DNA from: Schumannella luteola
GTDB taxonomy: Bacteria; Actinomycetota; Actinomycetes; Actinomycetales; Microbacteriaceae
Assembly: GCF_013408685.1 (NCBI RefSeq)
Contig: NZ_JACBZY010000001.1
Coordinates: 310,001-374,000 of the forward strand
Length of the DNA stretch: 64,000 nucleotides
Direction: 5' to 3'
In this document: positions 26,151 to 34,548 of the stretch, one piece after another
How the letters are laid out: every line of letters begins with the position of its first letter
Numbering within the stretch: the first letter of the stretch is position 1
Made by a program: the position numbers and the translations under genes
Notes under the pieces: generated by a model
The model's database searches: none
The model's input: the letters and a program-made list of their open reading frames with translations, nothing else
Told to the model about the DNA's origin: nothing

Positions 26151-27689
26151 CTACTTGGCCCCGGCGGGGGCGTAGTTGTAGATGGACGGGATCGCCATCT
26201 GCGTCTGCGCGACGACCGTCACCGTCTTGTCGGTGAAGTAGAGCTGGTCGAGGCGGTAGAGCGGTGCGAACCAGGCCTGATCGACCACGAGCTCGTTGAT
26301 CTTCTTCGCCGCCGCGTCGCCCTCCTTCGCACTCGGCGCGGCCTGCACCTCGTCGATGAGCTTCTGCAGCTCGGGCGTCGTGCTGTCGAGGCTGTTGTAG
26401 AGCGCGTTGGTCGAGATGATCTGGTTGATCGCGACCCACGCCTCGCCCTGGAAGAGCTGGAAGTAGGCGGCCGGGTACGACCCGCCGGCGATCTTGTTGA
26501 CGATCTCCTGGTCGGGCACCGGGTCGGCCTTCAGCGTGATGCCGACCTCGGAGAGCTGCTGGCCGACGGCGGCGAAGATCGTCTCGAACGACGCGACACC
26601 GGGCACGGTCAGCGTGAAGCCGTCGGCGTAGCCGGCCTCGGCGAGGAGCTTCTTCGCCTTGGCGGGGTCGTAGGGGTAGGCGTTGTCGAGCGACTTGTCG
26701 TAGGCGCCGGATGCCGGGCCGAAGGCCTGAGCGGTCGGGGTGCCGTAGCCGACCTGCAGCGACTTCACGAGGGCCTTGCGGTCGAGCGCGTAGTTGATCG
26801 CCTGGCGCACGCGAACGTCACCGAGCTCGGGCAGCAGCTTCCCGTCGCGGTCGAGCAGCAGGAGTCCGCCCCAGTCGACCTGCGACTTGGTCAGCGTGAA
26901 GCCGGCGCCCTCGGCCTGCGCGGCGCTGCGGGCGTCCAGCAGGGTCGCGTTGACCTGGCCGGAGACGAGCGCGTTGGTGCGGGCGGTCACGTCGATGAGG
27001 ATCTTGAAGGTCACGCCGCCGAACTTCTGCAGGTCGGGGTTCCAGTAGCCCTTGCGCTTCGTGAAGACGTACTGCGATCCGGCCACCGAGGCCTTCTTGT
27101 CCATCACGTAGGGTCCGGTGCCGACCGGGTCGGCACCGATCCCGTCCCCGTCGAGCGCCTTCGGGCTGCCCATCAGGCCGGCGGCCTGGCTGAGGAAGTA
27201 GGTGAAGGCCGGGTCGGCCTGCTTGAGGGTGATCTCGACGGTGTCCTCGTCGGTGGCGACGGCCTTGTCGAGGTTCACCAGTTGGGCGGCCTGGCGGCCG
27301 TTCTCCTTCTGGAAGTGCGTGAAGTTGGCGACCACGGCATCCGCGTCGAACTTCGCACCGTCGCTGAAGGTCACGTCGTCGCGCAGGTCGACGGTCAGCT
27401 TGGTGAGGCTGTCGTCGTAGCTCCACTTGGTGGCGAGCATCGGCGACAGCTTGCCGTCGGGCTCGCGCAGGATGAGCGTGTCGTAGGGCGCCTGGTAGGG
27501 CTGGAGCGCGTGGCCGACGTGCGCCTGGGCGGGATCCCAGTCGGTGATGTCGCCGAGCGCGCCGATCGTGAGGATCTGGTCGGTGGATGCGCCCGAGCTG
27601 TCGCCGGAGCCTCCGGGGGCGCAGCCCGCGAGGGCGAGCGCCGCGACGGCGGTGACGGAGATGCCCGTCACGATCTTGCGAAACTTCAT
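26151..27689 (-). CDS. ABC transporter substrate-binding lipoprotein (family 5)
   Basis: This 512-residue protein is a solute-binding protein of family 5, exported and lipid-anchored. The signal peptide ends in the lipobox LALAGC, so Cys22 is the lipidated residue. Family features include TDWDPAQAHVGHALQPYQAPYDTL, DVTFSDGAKFDADAVVANF, DPVGTGPYVM and VRQAINYALDRKALVK. The ATG follows a GGAGAGACG site. It leads the operon with the DppB permease, the permease-ATPase fusion and an ATPase. Family 5 proteins bind peptides, opines, nickel or oligosaccharides. Because the neighbours upstream are sugar dehydrogenases and a TIM-barrel isomerase, a glycoside or oligosaccharide is a fair guess here. Confidence 0.9.
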   Translation of the reverse strand: MKFRKIVTGISVTAVAALALAGCAPGGSGDSSGASTDQILTIGALGDITDWDPAQAHVGHALQPYQAPYDTLILREPDGKLSPMLATKWSYDDSLTKLTVDLRDDVTFSDGAKFDADAVVANFTHFQKENGRQAAQLVNLDKAVATDEDTVEITLKQADPAFTYFLSQAAGLMGSPKALDGDGIGADPVGTGPYVMDKKASVAGSQYVFTKRKGYWNPDLQKFGGVTFKILIDVTARTNALVSGQVNATLLDARSAAQAEGAGFTLTKSQVDWGGLLLLDRDGKLLPELGDVRVRQAINYALDRKALVKSLQVGYGTPTAQAFGPASGAYDKSLDNAYPYDPAKAKKLLAEAGYADGFTLTVPGVASFETIFAAVGQQLSEVGITLKADPVPDQEIVNKIAGGSYPAAYFQLFQGEAWVAINQIISTNALYNSLDSTTPELQKLIDEVQAAPSAKEGDAAAKKINELVVDQAWFAPLYRLDQLYFTDKTVTVVAQTQMAIPSIYNYAPAGAK

Positions 27690-27936
27690 CGTCTCTCCTG
27701 TGTGTATCTCGTCGTCGAGTGCAGTGCAGGGGTGCCGGGATGGCGGTGGTGCGGTGTTCGTGTGGTGCTGTGCAGGTGGTGCTGTCGTTCCGTGTTCGGG
27801 TGATGCGTTCTGGTGGTGCGGTTGATCGCGCCGGGGCGCGACGGATCACCGTGACCGGGTCCGTGCGGTGTCACGGGCCGGTCGCGGCGCGTTCGGGGAG
27901 TGGAGCGGGCCGCGGTGTCGCGACCCGCTCGTCAGC
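27690..27936 (-). promoter_or_regulatory. Long untranslated region before the binding-protein gene, partly C/A-rich in the transcript
   Basis: This 247-base gap holds no supportable gene. Its right half near 27820-27850 has a dyad (TTGATCGCGCC against a GGCGCG plus GGATCA arm). Its left half, about 27714-27820, is almost purely G and T on the plus strand, so the leftward transcript is C/A-rich and probably unstructured. This could be a leader region that aids ribosome access or holds a binding site for a protein. No LacI-type operator is seen here, so the ABC operon may be read through from the dehydrogenase operon upstream. Confidence 0.45.
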
Positions 27937-29103
27937 TCAGGCCCGGGTCGGGAACTTCCCTTCCTCGGCGATGTGCTCGTTGAGCGCATCCAGGTACACG
28001 TCGGGGTCGGAGTCGAGGTCGACCTCGCGTCCGGTCCAGGCGGAGAGGTGGATGGCGTTCGCCAGTCGCACCCCGTTGATGCCCTCGCTGCCCGGTGCGA
28101 GCAGCTCGGCGCCGGTGAGGATGGCCTGCGCGAAGTTCTCGAGCACGCCGGCGTGCTGGCCGCCCCAGGCGGACTCGAACTCGATGACCTCGGTCGTGTA
28201 GAGCTCGGCCGGGTCGAACTCGCCCATGAAGAGGCGCATGACGTCGCTCATGTCCATGCCGGCGCTGAGCTCGATCTCGGGCTTGTTCAGGCGGGTCACG
28301 GTGGCGGTCTTGCTGCCCTCGACGACGATCTTGCCCTGGGTTCCGAGGATCTCGAAGCGGTCGGTTCCGACGATGTCGTGCGTCGCGGTGACGAAGACGC
28401 CGGTGGCGCCGTTGCCGTAGTCGATCAGCGCGGTGACCTCGTCTTCGACGGCGATCTCGCGGCGGTAGCCGAAGGCGGCCTTGGCGAACACCGACTTGGG
28501 CACGCCGCAGATCCACTGCCAGAGGTCGAGCTGGTGCGGCGCCTGGTTGACGAGCACGCCGCCGCCCTCGCCGCCCCAGGTGGCGCGCCACTCGCTCTGG
28601 TCGTAGTAGCCCTGCGGACGCCACCAGTTCGTGATGAGCCAGTTGGTGCGCAGGATGTCGCCGATCTCGCCCGCGTCGACGATCTCCTTGAGGCGGCGGT
28701 ACAGCGGGTTGTTGCGCTGGTTGAACATGATCGCGAAGGTCAGCTCGGGCTTGGAGGCGGCGACCGCGTTGAGCTCGGCGACCTGCTTCGTGTAGACGCC
28801 GGCCGGCTTCTCGACGAGGGCGTGCAGCCCCGCGTTGAGGGCGGCGATGCCCATCTCGGGGTGCAGGAAGTGCGGAACGGTGGTGATGACCGCATCCACG
28901 TCGCCGCTCGCGACGAGCGCGTCGAAGCTCTCGTGGATCGCCACGCCCGGGTTGGCCTCGGCGGCCTTCGCGCGCTTGTCGGCGTCGATGTCGGCGATCG
29001 CGCCGATCGTCATGCTCGGCACCGCGCCGTCGCGGATGAGCTTCGCGTACATCGAGCCCTGGGCGCCGTAGCCCACGATGCCGAGGCGGACCTGGTCGGT
29101 CAT
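27937..29103 (-). CDS. Gfo/Idh/MocA family oxidoreductase
   Basis: This 388-residue protein is a sugar-type dehydrogenase of the Gfo/Idh/MocA family. The Rossmann motif is LGIVGYGAQGSMYA, the EKP motif is in HALVEKPAGVYTK, and the catalytic region is NQAPHQLDLWQWICGVP with the expected His. The signature WRATWGGEGGGVLVNQ is common in the myo-inositol and glycoside-oxidising branch. The ATG overlaps the end of the next dehydrogenase gene by four bases (ATGA), giving a coupled run of TIM-barrel protein, dehydrogenase and dehydrogenase. Paired Gfo/Idh enzymes with a TIM-barrel partner recall systems that oxidise sugars at C3 and cleave glycosides; this is inference, not proof. Confidence 0.9.
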   Translation of the reverse strand: MTDQVRLGIVGYGAQGSMYAKLIRDGAVPSMTIGAIADIDADKRAKAAEANPGVAIHESFDALVASGDVDAVITTVPHFLHPEMGIAALNAGLHALVEKPAGVYTKQVAELNAVAASKPELTFAIMFNQRNNPLYRRLKEIVDAGEIGDILRTNWLITNWWRPQGYYDQSEWRATWGGEGGGVLVNQAPHQLDLWQWICGVPKSVFAKAAFGYRREIAVEDEVTALIDYGNGATGVFVTATHDIVGTDRFEILGTQGKIVVEGSKTATVTRLNKPEIELSAGMDMSDVMRLFMGEFDPAELYTTEVIEFESAWGGQHAGVLENFAQAILTGAELLAPGSEGINGVRLANAIHLSAWTGREVDLDSDPDVYLDALNEHIAEEGKFPTRA

Positions 29104-30155
29104 TCTGCTGTCTCCTTGACTGCGGTGCGGGCGGCTCGATCGGGGAACGAGGCGTCGTAGACCGCGTTGATGGTGGTGAGGGTGTCGAGGCCGGCGTCGA
29201 CGCCGATCCAGAACGGCTCGGGGTCGGCGAGGGTCGAGTGGAAGTGGTCGATCAGCAGCTCGTGCGAGACGCCCCAGTACGAGCGCTCGCCGGTCGCGGT
29301 GACCGGCTCGGTGACGGTCTCGACGCGGCCGTCGGCCCACTCGATCGTGAGGTCTCCGCGCAGGGTCGCGACGGCGTGCTCGGTCTCGAGCTGGATCTCG
29401 ATGGGCGCGTTGCGGCTGTTGGCGAGCGTCGCGAAGAATACGCTCTGCGCTCCCCCGGCGTGGGTGAGCAGCATCTCGGCGGTGTCCTCGACCTCGATCA
29501 CGTCGGCGAGCGAGCGGGTGGATGCGCTGCCGCTGACCTGCTCGACGGGGCCGAGCATCCACTGCAGCAGGTCGAGGGTGTGGATGGCCTGGTTCATCAG
29601 CAGTCCGCCGCCGCCACCCGACCAGGTGCCGCGCCACGGGCGGTTGCGGTAGTAGTCGGCGGTGCGGTGCCAGAGCACGGTTCCGACGGCGCCGCGGATT
29701 TCGCCCAGGTCGCCCGAGCGCAGGCGATCGAACAGCGCGCGCACCGGGGTGTTGTAGCGGTTCTGGAAGCAGAGGGCGAGCTTTCCGGCGCCGGGCGCGG
29801 CTACGGCGTCGGCCAGTGCGCGGCCGGCCTCGAGGCTGTGCGCGAAGGGCTTCTCGAGCAGCACGTTCACGCCGCGGCCGAGCGCCTCGATCGCGAGCGG
29901 GGCGTGCTCGGAGTGCGGGGTCGTGATGTGCACGACGTCGACCTCGATCGCATCCAGCAGCTCGGTGAGCGTGGCGAATCCGGGCACGGCGTGGGTCGCG
30001 GATGCGGCCTCGCGGCGACCCACGTCGGTGTCGGCGATCGCGACGAGACGCGTGCCGGGGCGCGCGGCGATCGCGGCGAGGTGAACGGCTGAGATGTCGC
30101 CGCAGCCGATGACGGCGGCGCGGACGAGGGCGGTGCTGTCGCTCATGTCACTCAT
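29100..30155 (-). CDS. Gfo/Idh/MocA family oxidoreductase
   Basis: This 351-residue dehydrogenase has the family Rossmann motif VIGCGDISAVHLAAI, the EKP motif in NVLLEKPFAHSLE and the NQAIHTLDLLQWMLGP segment with the active-site His. It is a paralogue of the next gene in the operon and of the protein at 10893. Start and stop overlap its neighbours by four bases each, so translation is coupled. The operon has a LacI-type operator upstream at 31082, which ties it to the hexuronate-like regulon. It may act with its partner on the same sugar in opposite directions, or one may be an accessory subunit. The substrate is unknown. Confidence 0.9.
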   Translation of the reverse strand: MSDMSDSTALVRAAVIGCGDISAVHLAAIAARPGTRLVAIADTDVGRREAASATHAVPGFATLTELLDAIEVDVVHITTPHSEHAPLAIEALGRGVNVLLEKPFAHSLEAGRALADAVAAPGAGKLALCFQNRYNTPVRALFDRLRSGDLGEIRGAVGTVLWHRTADYYRNRPWRGTWSGGGGGLLMNQAIHTLDLLQWMLGPVEQVSGSASTRSLADVIEVEDTAEMLLTHAGGAQSVFFATLANSRNAPIEIQLETEHAVATLRGDLTIEWADGRVETVTEPVTATGERSYWGVSHELLIDHFHSTLADPEPFWIGVDAGLDTLTTINAVYDASFPDRAARTAVKETAE

Positions 30156-30994
30156 CGTGTCGCGATCCCCTCGGCGTCGAGGATCTTGGCGAGCGCGCGC
30201 CCGGCCTCCCCGAACGCGGTCGGACCCGAGAAGCCGCCGAGCTCGTGCGCGGCCGCGAGGTGCGGCTCGAGCGAGGCGAAGCCGCTGTAGCCGCGGTCGC
30301 GCAGGGCGCGGATCGTGTCGGCGACCTGGCCGTCGCCCTGCCCAGCCGGCACGACCTCGCCGGTGGCGGTCAGCGCATCCTTCACCTGCAGGTAGTCGAT
30401 GTAGGGCGCGAGCTGCTCGAAGCCGTCGTCGTGCGGGTGGGCGACGCCGACCTGCACGAAGTTGGCGCTGTCCCAGGCGAGGCGCAGGGCGGGCGAGTCG
30501 ACGGCCGTGACCAGGTCGAGCACGCGCTCGGGGGTGTCGCCGTAGATGGCCTTCTCGTTCTCGTGCAGCAGCACGACGCCGGCCGACGCGGCCTCGGCGG
30601 CGAGCAGCGTGAGCGCGTGGATGACCGGCTCGCGGATCTCGTCGACGCTCACGCCCTCGGCGCGGAAGAAGGAGAAGATGCGGATGCGGTCGGTGCCGAG
30701 CGCCTGCGCGACGCGGATGATGCGGCGCAGTCGGGCGACCTCGAGCTCGGGGTCGAGGGCGATGTCGACCTTGCCGATCGGCGAGGCGATCGCGCTGACG
30801 CCCATGCCGGCGTTCTTCAGGATGTCGGCGAGCGCGGCGAGCTGCTCGTCGTCGAGGTCGACCACGTTGACGCCCCAGGCGCTGCGCACCTCGATGTGGT
30901 TCGCGCCGAGCGCCTTGAGAACGGCGACCTGGATGGCCGGGTCCGGGTCGATCTCATCGCCGAAGCCCGAGAGCGTCCAGGTCGGGGTCGTCAT
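30152..30994 (-). CDS. Sugar phosphate isomerase/epimerase (TIM barrel)
   Basis: This 280-residue protein has the xylose-isomerase-like TIM-barrel fold. Recognisable elements are LSGFGDEIDPDPAIQVAVL at the N-terminus, HIEVRSAWGVNVVDL, the metal-site strand VVLLHENEKAIYGD, LRLAWDSANFVQVG and DYLQVKDAL with its Lys-Asp. The ATG at 30994 was chosen because the fold begins there; an upstream ATG at 31087 would run into the operator region. It is the first gene of an operon with two Gfo/Idh dehydrogenases. Such proteins isomerise, epimerise or cleave oxidised sugars. The 278-base gap upstream carries two LacI-type operators and several dyads. Confidence 0.86.
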   Translation of the reverse strand: MTTPTWTLSGFGDEIDPDPAIQVAVLKALGANHIEVRSAWGVNVVDLDDEQLAALADILKNAGMGVSAIASPIGKVDIALDPELEVARLRRIIRVAQALGTDRIRIFSFFRAEGVSVDEIREPVIHALTLLAAEAASAGVVLLHENEKAIYGDTPERVLDLVTAVDSPALRLAWDSANFVQVGVAHPHDDGFEQLAPYIDYLQVKDALTATGEVVPAGQGDGQVADTIRALRDRGYSGFASLEPHLAAAHELGGFSGPTAFGEAGRALAKILDAEGIATR

Positions 30995-31081
30995 CGTCGC
31001 CTCACATCGCTTTCCACGGCATCGGGGATACCACCCCTCTCGGGTGGCCGTGGCCATCACTGTAGGGCGGTGATCCGAGTT

Positions 31082-31097
31082 GTGCAAGCGGTTGCCA
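31082..31097. promoter_or_regulatory. LacI-type operator upstream of the TIM-barrel/dehydrogenase operon
   Basis: GTGCAAGCGGTTGCCA matches the shared consensus in all but the first two bases. It lies 88 bases before the start at 30994, in the right place to repress the leftward operon. A neighbouring dyad GTGATC...GATCAC spans 31102-31121. Confidence 0.72.
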
Positions 31098-31171
31098 AAA
31101 TGTGATCGGGGCGATGATCACTGACAGCGCAAGACAAACCGCGCTGGCACTGAGGTCGCGTCACGGGTAGT

Positions 31172-31187
31172 TGGCAACCGGTTGACG
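31172..31187. promoter_or_regulatory. LacI-type operator, second site in this gap
   Basis: TGGCAACCGGTTGACG keeps a perfect left half and most of the right half of the consensus. It lies 90 bases from the site at 31082, so looping between the two is possible. It is also 86 bases before the TauE-like gene at 31273, so that gene may share the control. Confidence 0.65.
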
Positions 31188-31272
31188 CGAGTGCTGATCG
31201 GTGCCAGCATGCCCGAGCCGGGTGCCAGAGTTGTGCGGGGTCGATCGCGGCGACGGCAGGGAAGGCGGAACG

Positions 31273-32115
31273 GTGGAGCATCTGGCGCCGGCCGCGTGGG
31301 CCCTGCTCGTCGTCGCCGCCCTCGTCGTCGGCATCGCGAAGACCGCGACCTCCGGAGCCACGACCGTCGCCGTCGCGATCTTCGCCGCCGTCGTCCCCGC
31401 CCGCGAGGCGACCGCGTGCCTGCTGCTGCTCTTGATCGTCGGCGACGTGACCGCGCTGCTCAGCTACCGTCGTCACGCCGAGTGGCGGCTGCTGGTGCGC
31501 CTGATCCCGATGGTCGTCGCCGGCATCGCGCTCGGCGCGATCTTCCTGCTCCTGGTGGATGACGGCATCGCCCGCAAGGTGATCGGTGTCATCCTGCTGC
31601 TGCTCGTGGCGATCACGCTGTGGTCGCGGCGGCGGTCGCGCGTCGCGCTCGCTGCGGCCGGCGGCGCCGCGTCCGGCGTTGCAGGCGGCTCCTCGGCCGT
31701 CGGCTCGTCGGGCGTCGGGGCCTCCGCCTCCGGCACCACTCTTGCGACCGCATCCCGCGCCCGCCGCGCCGAGGCGATCGCCTTCGGCGCCCTCGGCGGC
31801 TTCACGACGATGGTCGCGAACGCGGGCGGCCCGGTGATGTCGCTCTACTTCCTGGCGCTGCGCTTCGACGTGCTGACCTTCCTCGGAACCTCCGCCTGGT
31901 TCTTCGCCTGCGTGAACCTGGCGAAGCTGCCCATCGTGATCGGACTCGGCCTGCTGAGCTGGCAGTCGGCGCTGCTCGTGCTCTGCCTCGCCCCCGCCGT
32001 GCTGCTCGGAGCCCTCGGCGGCCGCTGGCTGGCCCGCCGCCTCACCCAGACCCAGTTCACCCGCATCGTGCTGGTGCTCACCGTGGTCGGGGCGCTGTAC
32101 CTGCTCGTGCGGTGA
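31273..32115 (+). CDS. TauE/SafE family membrane permease
   Basis: This 280-residue membrane protein belongs to the TauE/SafE (DUF81) family, seen as exporters of sulfite, sulfoacetate or other organic anions. About eight hydrophobic helices can be drawn, with the two family repeats beginning near AALVVGIAKTATSGATTVAV and AIAFGALGGFTTMVANAGGP. Between them is a Gly/Ala/Ser-rich cytoplasmic linker of about 45 residues that is longer than usual. The GTG start follows GGGAAGGCGG; no ATG in frame is placed better. It diverges from the TIM-barrel/dehydrogenase operon, with a LacI-type operator between them, so it might carry a sugar acid rather than sulfite. The transported anion is unknown. Confidence 0.85.
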   Translation: MEHLAPAAWALLVVAALVVGIAKTATSGATTVAVAIFAAVVPAREATACLLLLLIVGDVTALLSYRRHAEWRLLVRLIPMVVAGIALGAIFLLLVDDGIARKVIGVILLLLVAITLWSRRRSRVALAAAGGAASGVAGGSSAVGSSGVGASASGTTLATASRARRAEAIAFGALGGFTTMVANAGGPVMSLYFLALRFDVLTFLGTSAWFFACVNLAKLPIVIGLGLLSWQSALLVLCLAPAVLLGALGGRWLARRLTQTQFTRIVLVLTVVGALYLLVR

Positions 32116-32152
32116 GGGGCAGCGCGGACCCGCTCACGGTCACCGACTCCCG

Positions 32153-32953
32153 TCAGCCGCGCCGTGCCCACGGCGCCCGCGACACGAGCACCGCGCCGGC
32201 GCCGAGCACGGCGTGCGCGACGAGGATCACGGCCACGAAGGTCGCGACCCCGCCCCAGCCGTCGACCTGGGTCGGGTCGAGGAAGAAGTAGGGCGCCCAT
32301 CCATCGCTCGACTCGGCGCGGTAGGTGAGGGCGCCGGCGGTCCAGATCAGCGGATGCGCGAGCCACAGCGGAACGGCCGCGAACGACAGCCGCGGGCTCG
32401 GCGGCAGAGCGATCCACCACAGCGCGATGAGGATCGGGCCGGCCTGGTGCAGCACGAACTCCGAGAAGCTCCACGGTGCGGACGGATCGGCGAGCACGAG
32501 TCCGTGCACGATGCCGGTGATCGCCATGTCGACGGTCGCGAGTCCGCGCAGCAGCTCGAGCGCGCGGCCGGGTCGTCGGCCGCGCAGCAGAGCGACGCCG
32601 AAGGCCGCGTAGGCGGCGACGGCGAGCGCGTTCGACTGCGTCGTGAAATAGAGGAACAGGCGGCCGCGGCCGAGCCACGGGTTCTGCTCGTCCCAGGCGA
32701 GCAGGGGGTCGATCACGAGAAAGGTCACCACCCCGGCGGCGAGCAGCGCCACGGCGACGGGGATGCGCGCGCGGCCCAGTGGGAGGGCTGTGCGAGGTGC
32801 GTTCGGCTGCGGATGCGACGGGGATTCCGCCGCCGACGGATCGACTCCCCCGATCGCGTCGGTGTCGGGATCGGTGTCGATGCGGGTGCCGGGGGCTGAG
32901 GACGCGGAGGTCGCTGCGAGGCTGTTCGCTGACGCGGGGGCTGTCGACGACAT
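32153..32953 (-). CDS. Pr6Pr family membrane protein
   Basis: This 266-residue protein has a hydrophilic N-terminal stretch of about 60 residues rich in Ser, Ala and Pro, then six hydrophobic helices. The segment YFTTQSNALAVAAYAAFG after the first helix, WSFSEFVLHQAGPILIALWW and GWAPYFFLDPTQVDGWGG match the Pr6Pr (FAR-17a/AIG1-like) family of actinobacterial membrane proteins, whose function is unknown. The ATG has AAAGGCCCCCG before it. It lies 40 bases downstream of a membrane-anchored LuxR regulator in the same direction, so they may be co-transcribed. Converges with the TauE-like gene over a 37-base gap. Confidence 0.8.
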   Translation of the reverse strand: MSSTAPASANSLAATSASSAPGTRIDTDPDTDAIGGVDPSAAESPSHPQPNAPRTALPLGRARIPVAVALLAAGVVTFLVIDPLLAWDEQNPWLGRGRLFLYFTTQSNALAVAAYAAFGVALLRGRRPGRALELLRGLATVDMAITGIVHGLVLADPSAPWSFSEFVLHQAGPILIALWWIALPPSPRLSFAAVPLWLAHPLIWTAGALTYRAESSDGWAPYFFLDPTQVDGWGGVATFVAVILVAHAVLGAGAVLVSRAPWARRG

Positions 32954-32993
32954 CGGGGGCCTTTCGGTCGGAGGCGGGGCTCTCCCGCCGCCC

Positions 32994-34415
32994 CTACGCT
33001 CGACCGATGGGCCCCGCCGCGGTATCCGGCTTTTCCCGTAATCCGTTCGCCGGCGGCGCCGGAGCCCCCGATTCGGCCCAGGCCCGCACGGCGAGGATGC
33101 GCCGGTTGCGCCCGTCGGCCGCGTCGAGCCCGAGCTTCGCGAAGACGCGGTTCAGGTGCGACTCGACCGTGCGCTCCGAGAGGTGGAGTCTCGCGGCGAT
33201 CTCGGCATCGCGCGCGCCGTCGGCGAGCAGCGCCAGCACCTCGTGCTCGCGCGGGCTGAGCATCGCGAAGCGCGGCGCGCTCGCCGGCGCGGGTTCGTTC
33301 GCGGCGATCCCGGCGAGCAGGCGACGCCAGGCGATCCACCAGGCGGCCGCGGCGAGCGCGGTGGCGACGATTCCGACGAGGGCGACCGCGAGCGGTCCGG
33401 CCGGGGCGAGAGCAGACCCGAGCAGCGTCGCGGCGATCACGAGCGCGACGAGCGCGTAGCCGCCGAGCACGCCGGCGATCAGGCGGCCGACCACGGCGGG
33501 GGATGCCGGACGCACCGCCCCGAGGCAGCCGGCGGCCAGCAGGCATCCGGTCGACAGCGCGACGAGATAGCCGACGCTGCCGACGGCCGGGTCGACGGCG
33601 CCCGGGTCGCGCGCGATCGCGAGCCCGATGCAGACGACGACGAGCAGGGGCGGGATGGCCGCCGCGGCCGCGAGCAGCAGCGCGGCGGAGTGCGACCGCA
33701 TCCCGGCGTCGCGTGGGCGGCGTCGCGCGGCAGCCCCGACATCGACCACGCGCCGCAGCCGCACGGCCCGCACCGCGAGCCCGACCGGGATCGCCAGCGC
33801 GATCACGCCCTGCACGATCGTCAACGCATCCAGCAGTCCGCTCGAGCGCCAGGCGCCGGGCGCGGCGGGGGCGACTCCGGCGAAGGGGGCGACCGAGTCG
33901 GTGACGAACGCGGCCAGGCCGATCATGAGCGCGACGAGGGCGCCGATCGCCGCGGTCGACCGTCGACGGAGCCCGGCGGCGTCGAGCGCGGCGAGCTGCA
34001 CGAGCGTCGACGGAACGGCCCACCACACGCTCCACAGCCCGACGACGACGGCGACCACGGCCGGCGACGCGGATGCGGCGGTGCGCGTCGCGACGGCGCC
34101 GAGCGCGAGGTAGCCGAGCAGCGCGGCGGCGAGCGCGAGCATCCACCAGCCGCCCCGACGGTCGCCCAGGCCGGCACGGCGCGCGGCCAGCAGGGCCACG
34201 CCGACGGCCGACCCGCCCTGCGCGATCACGCTCACGGGATGCGTGACGAAGGTGGCGGTACCGCCGAGCGCGTCGAGCAGCAGCGACACCGCCGCGATCA
34301 CCGCCCCGACCGTGACGAGCAGCGCGGCCGCGGTGACCGCGCGCGGTCGCCGCACGGCGACGAGCCGACCGCGCGGCCCCGCGATCGCGACCGGGCGATC
34401 CGCCTGCGTCGACAC
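32994..34415 (-). CDS. Membrane-anchored LuxR-type transcriptional regulator
   Basis: This 473-residue protein combines about ten to eleven hydrophobic helices (residues about 25-380) with a C-terminal LuxR/NarL helix-turn-helix (MLSPREHEVLALLADGARDAEIAARLHLSERTVESHLNRVFAKLGL, about residues 390-435, quoted here only as its conserved pattern LSPRE...LHLSERTV). The design resembles sensor-regulators in which a membrane domain detects a signal and the attached domain binds DNA directly. No receiver or kinase domain is seen. The start is a GTG. It is followed by a Pr6Pr-type membrane protein. The signal and target genes are unknown, and a simple case would be self-regulation of this small operon. 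Confidence 0.82.
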   Translation of the reverse strand: MSTQADRPVAIAGPRGRLVAVRRPRAVTAAALLVTVGAVIAAVSLLLDALGGTATFVTHPVSVIAQGGSAVGVALLAARRAGLGDRRGGWWMLALAAALLGYLALGAVATRTAASASPAVVAVVVGLWSVWWAVPSTLVQLAALDAAGLRRRSTAAIGALVALMIGLAAFVTDSVAPFAGVAPAAPGAWRSSGLLDALTIVQGVIALAIPVGLAVRAVRLRRVVDVGAAARRRPRDAGMRSHSAALLLAAAAAIPPLLVVVCIGLAIARDPGAVDPAVGSVGYLVALSTGCLLAAGCLGAVRPASPAVVGRLIAGVLGGYALVALVIAATLLGSALAPAGPLAVALVGIVATALAAAAWWIAWRRLLAGIAANEPAPASAPRFAMLSPREHEVLALLADGARDAEIAARLHLSERTVESHLNRVFAKLGLDAADGRNRRILAVRAWAESGAPAPPANGLREKPDTAAGPIGRA

Positions 34416-34493
34416 GTCCCCGTTCTACTCGCTGCCCGCAGCCACGGCTAGGGCGCGAGCACTGAGAAGCGCGATGCGACGACGCTGAGAGAA

Positions 34494-34532
34494 GAACCCG
34501 CTCTGTCGTTACCACCGCGACAGAGCGGGTTC
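34494..34532. terminator. Terminator hairpin after the C69 peptidase operon
   Basis: GAACCCGCTCTGTCG pairs perfectly with CGACAGAGCGGGTTC around a nine-base loop. On the leftward strand it is followed by TTCTTCTC. It ends the glycerate kinase, permease and peptidase transcript. Confidence 0.9.
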
Positions 34533-34548
34533 CGTTTGATGCCGCGGG

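Noticed and set aside
27686-27874. Short minus-strand frame rich in His, Thr, Pro and Arg before the binding-protein gene
   Set aside because: It only translates the C/A-rich leader, has no ribosome-binding site and overlaps the real gene start.
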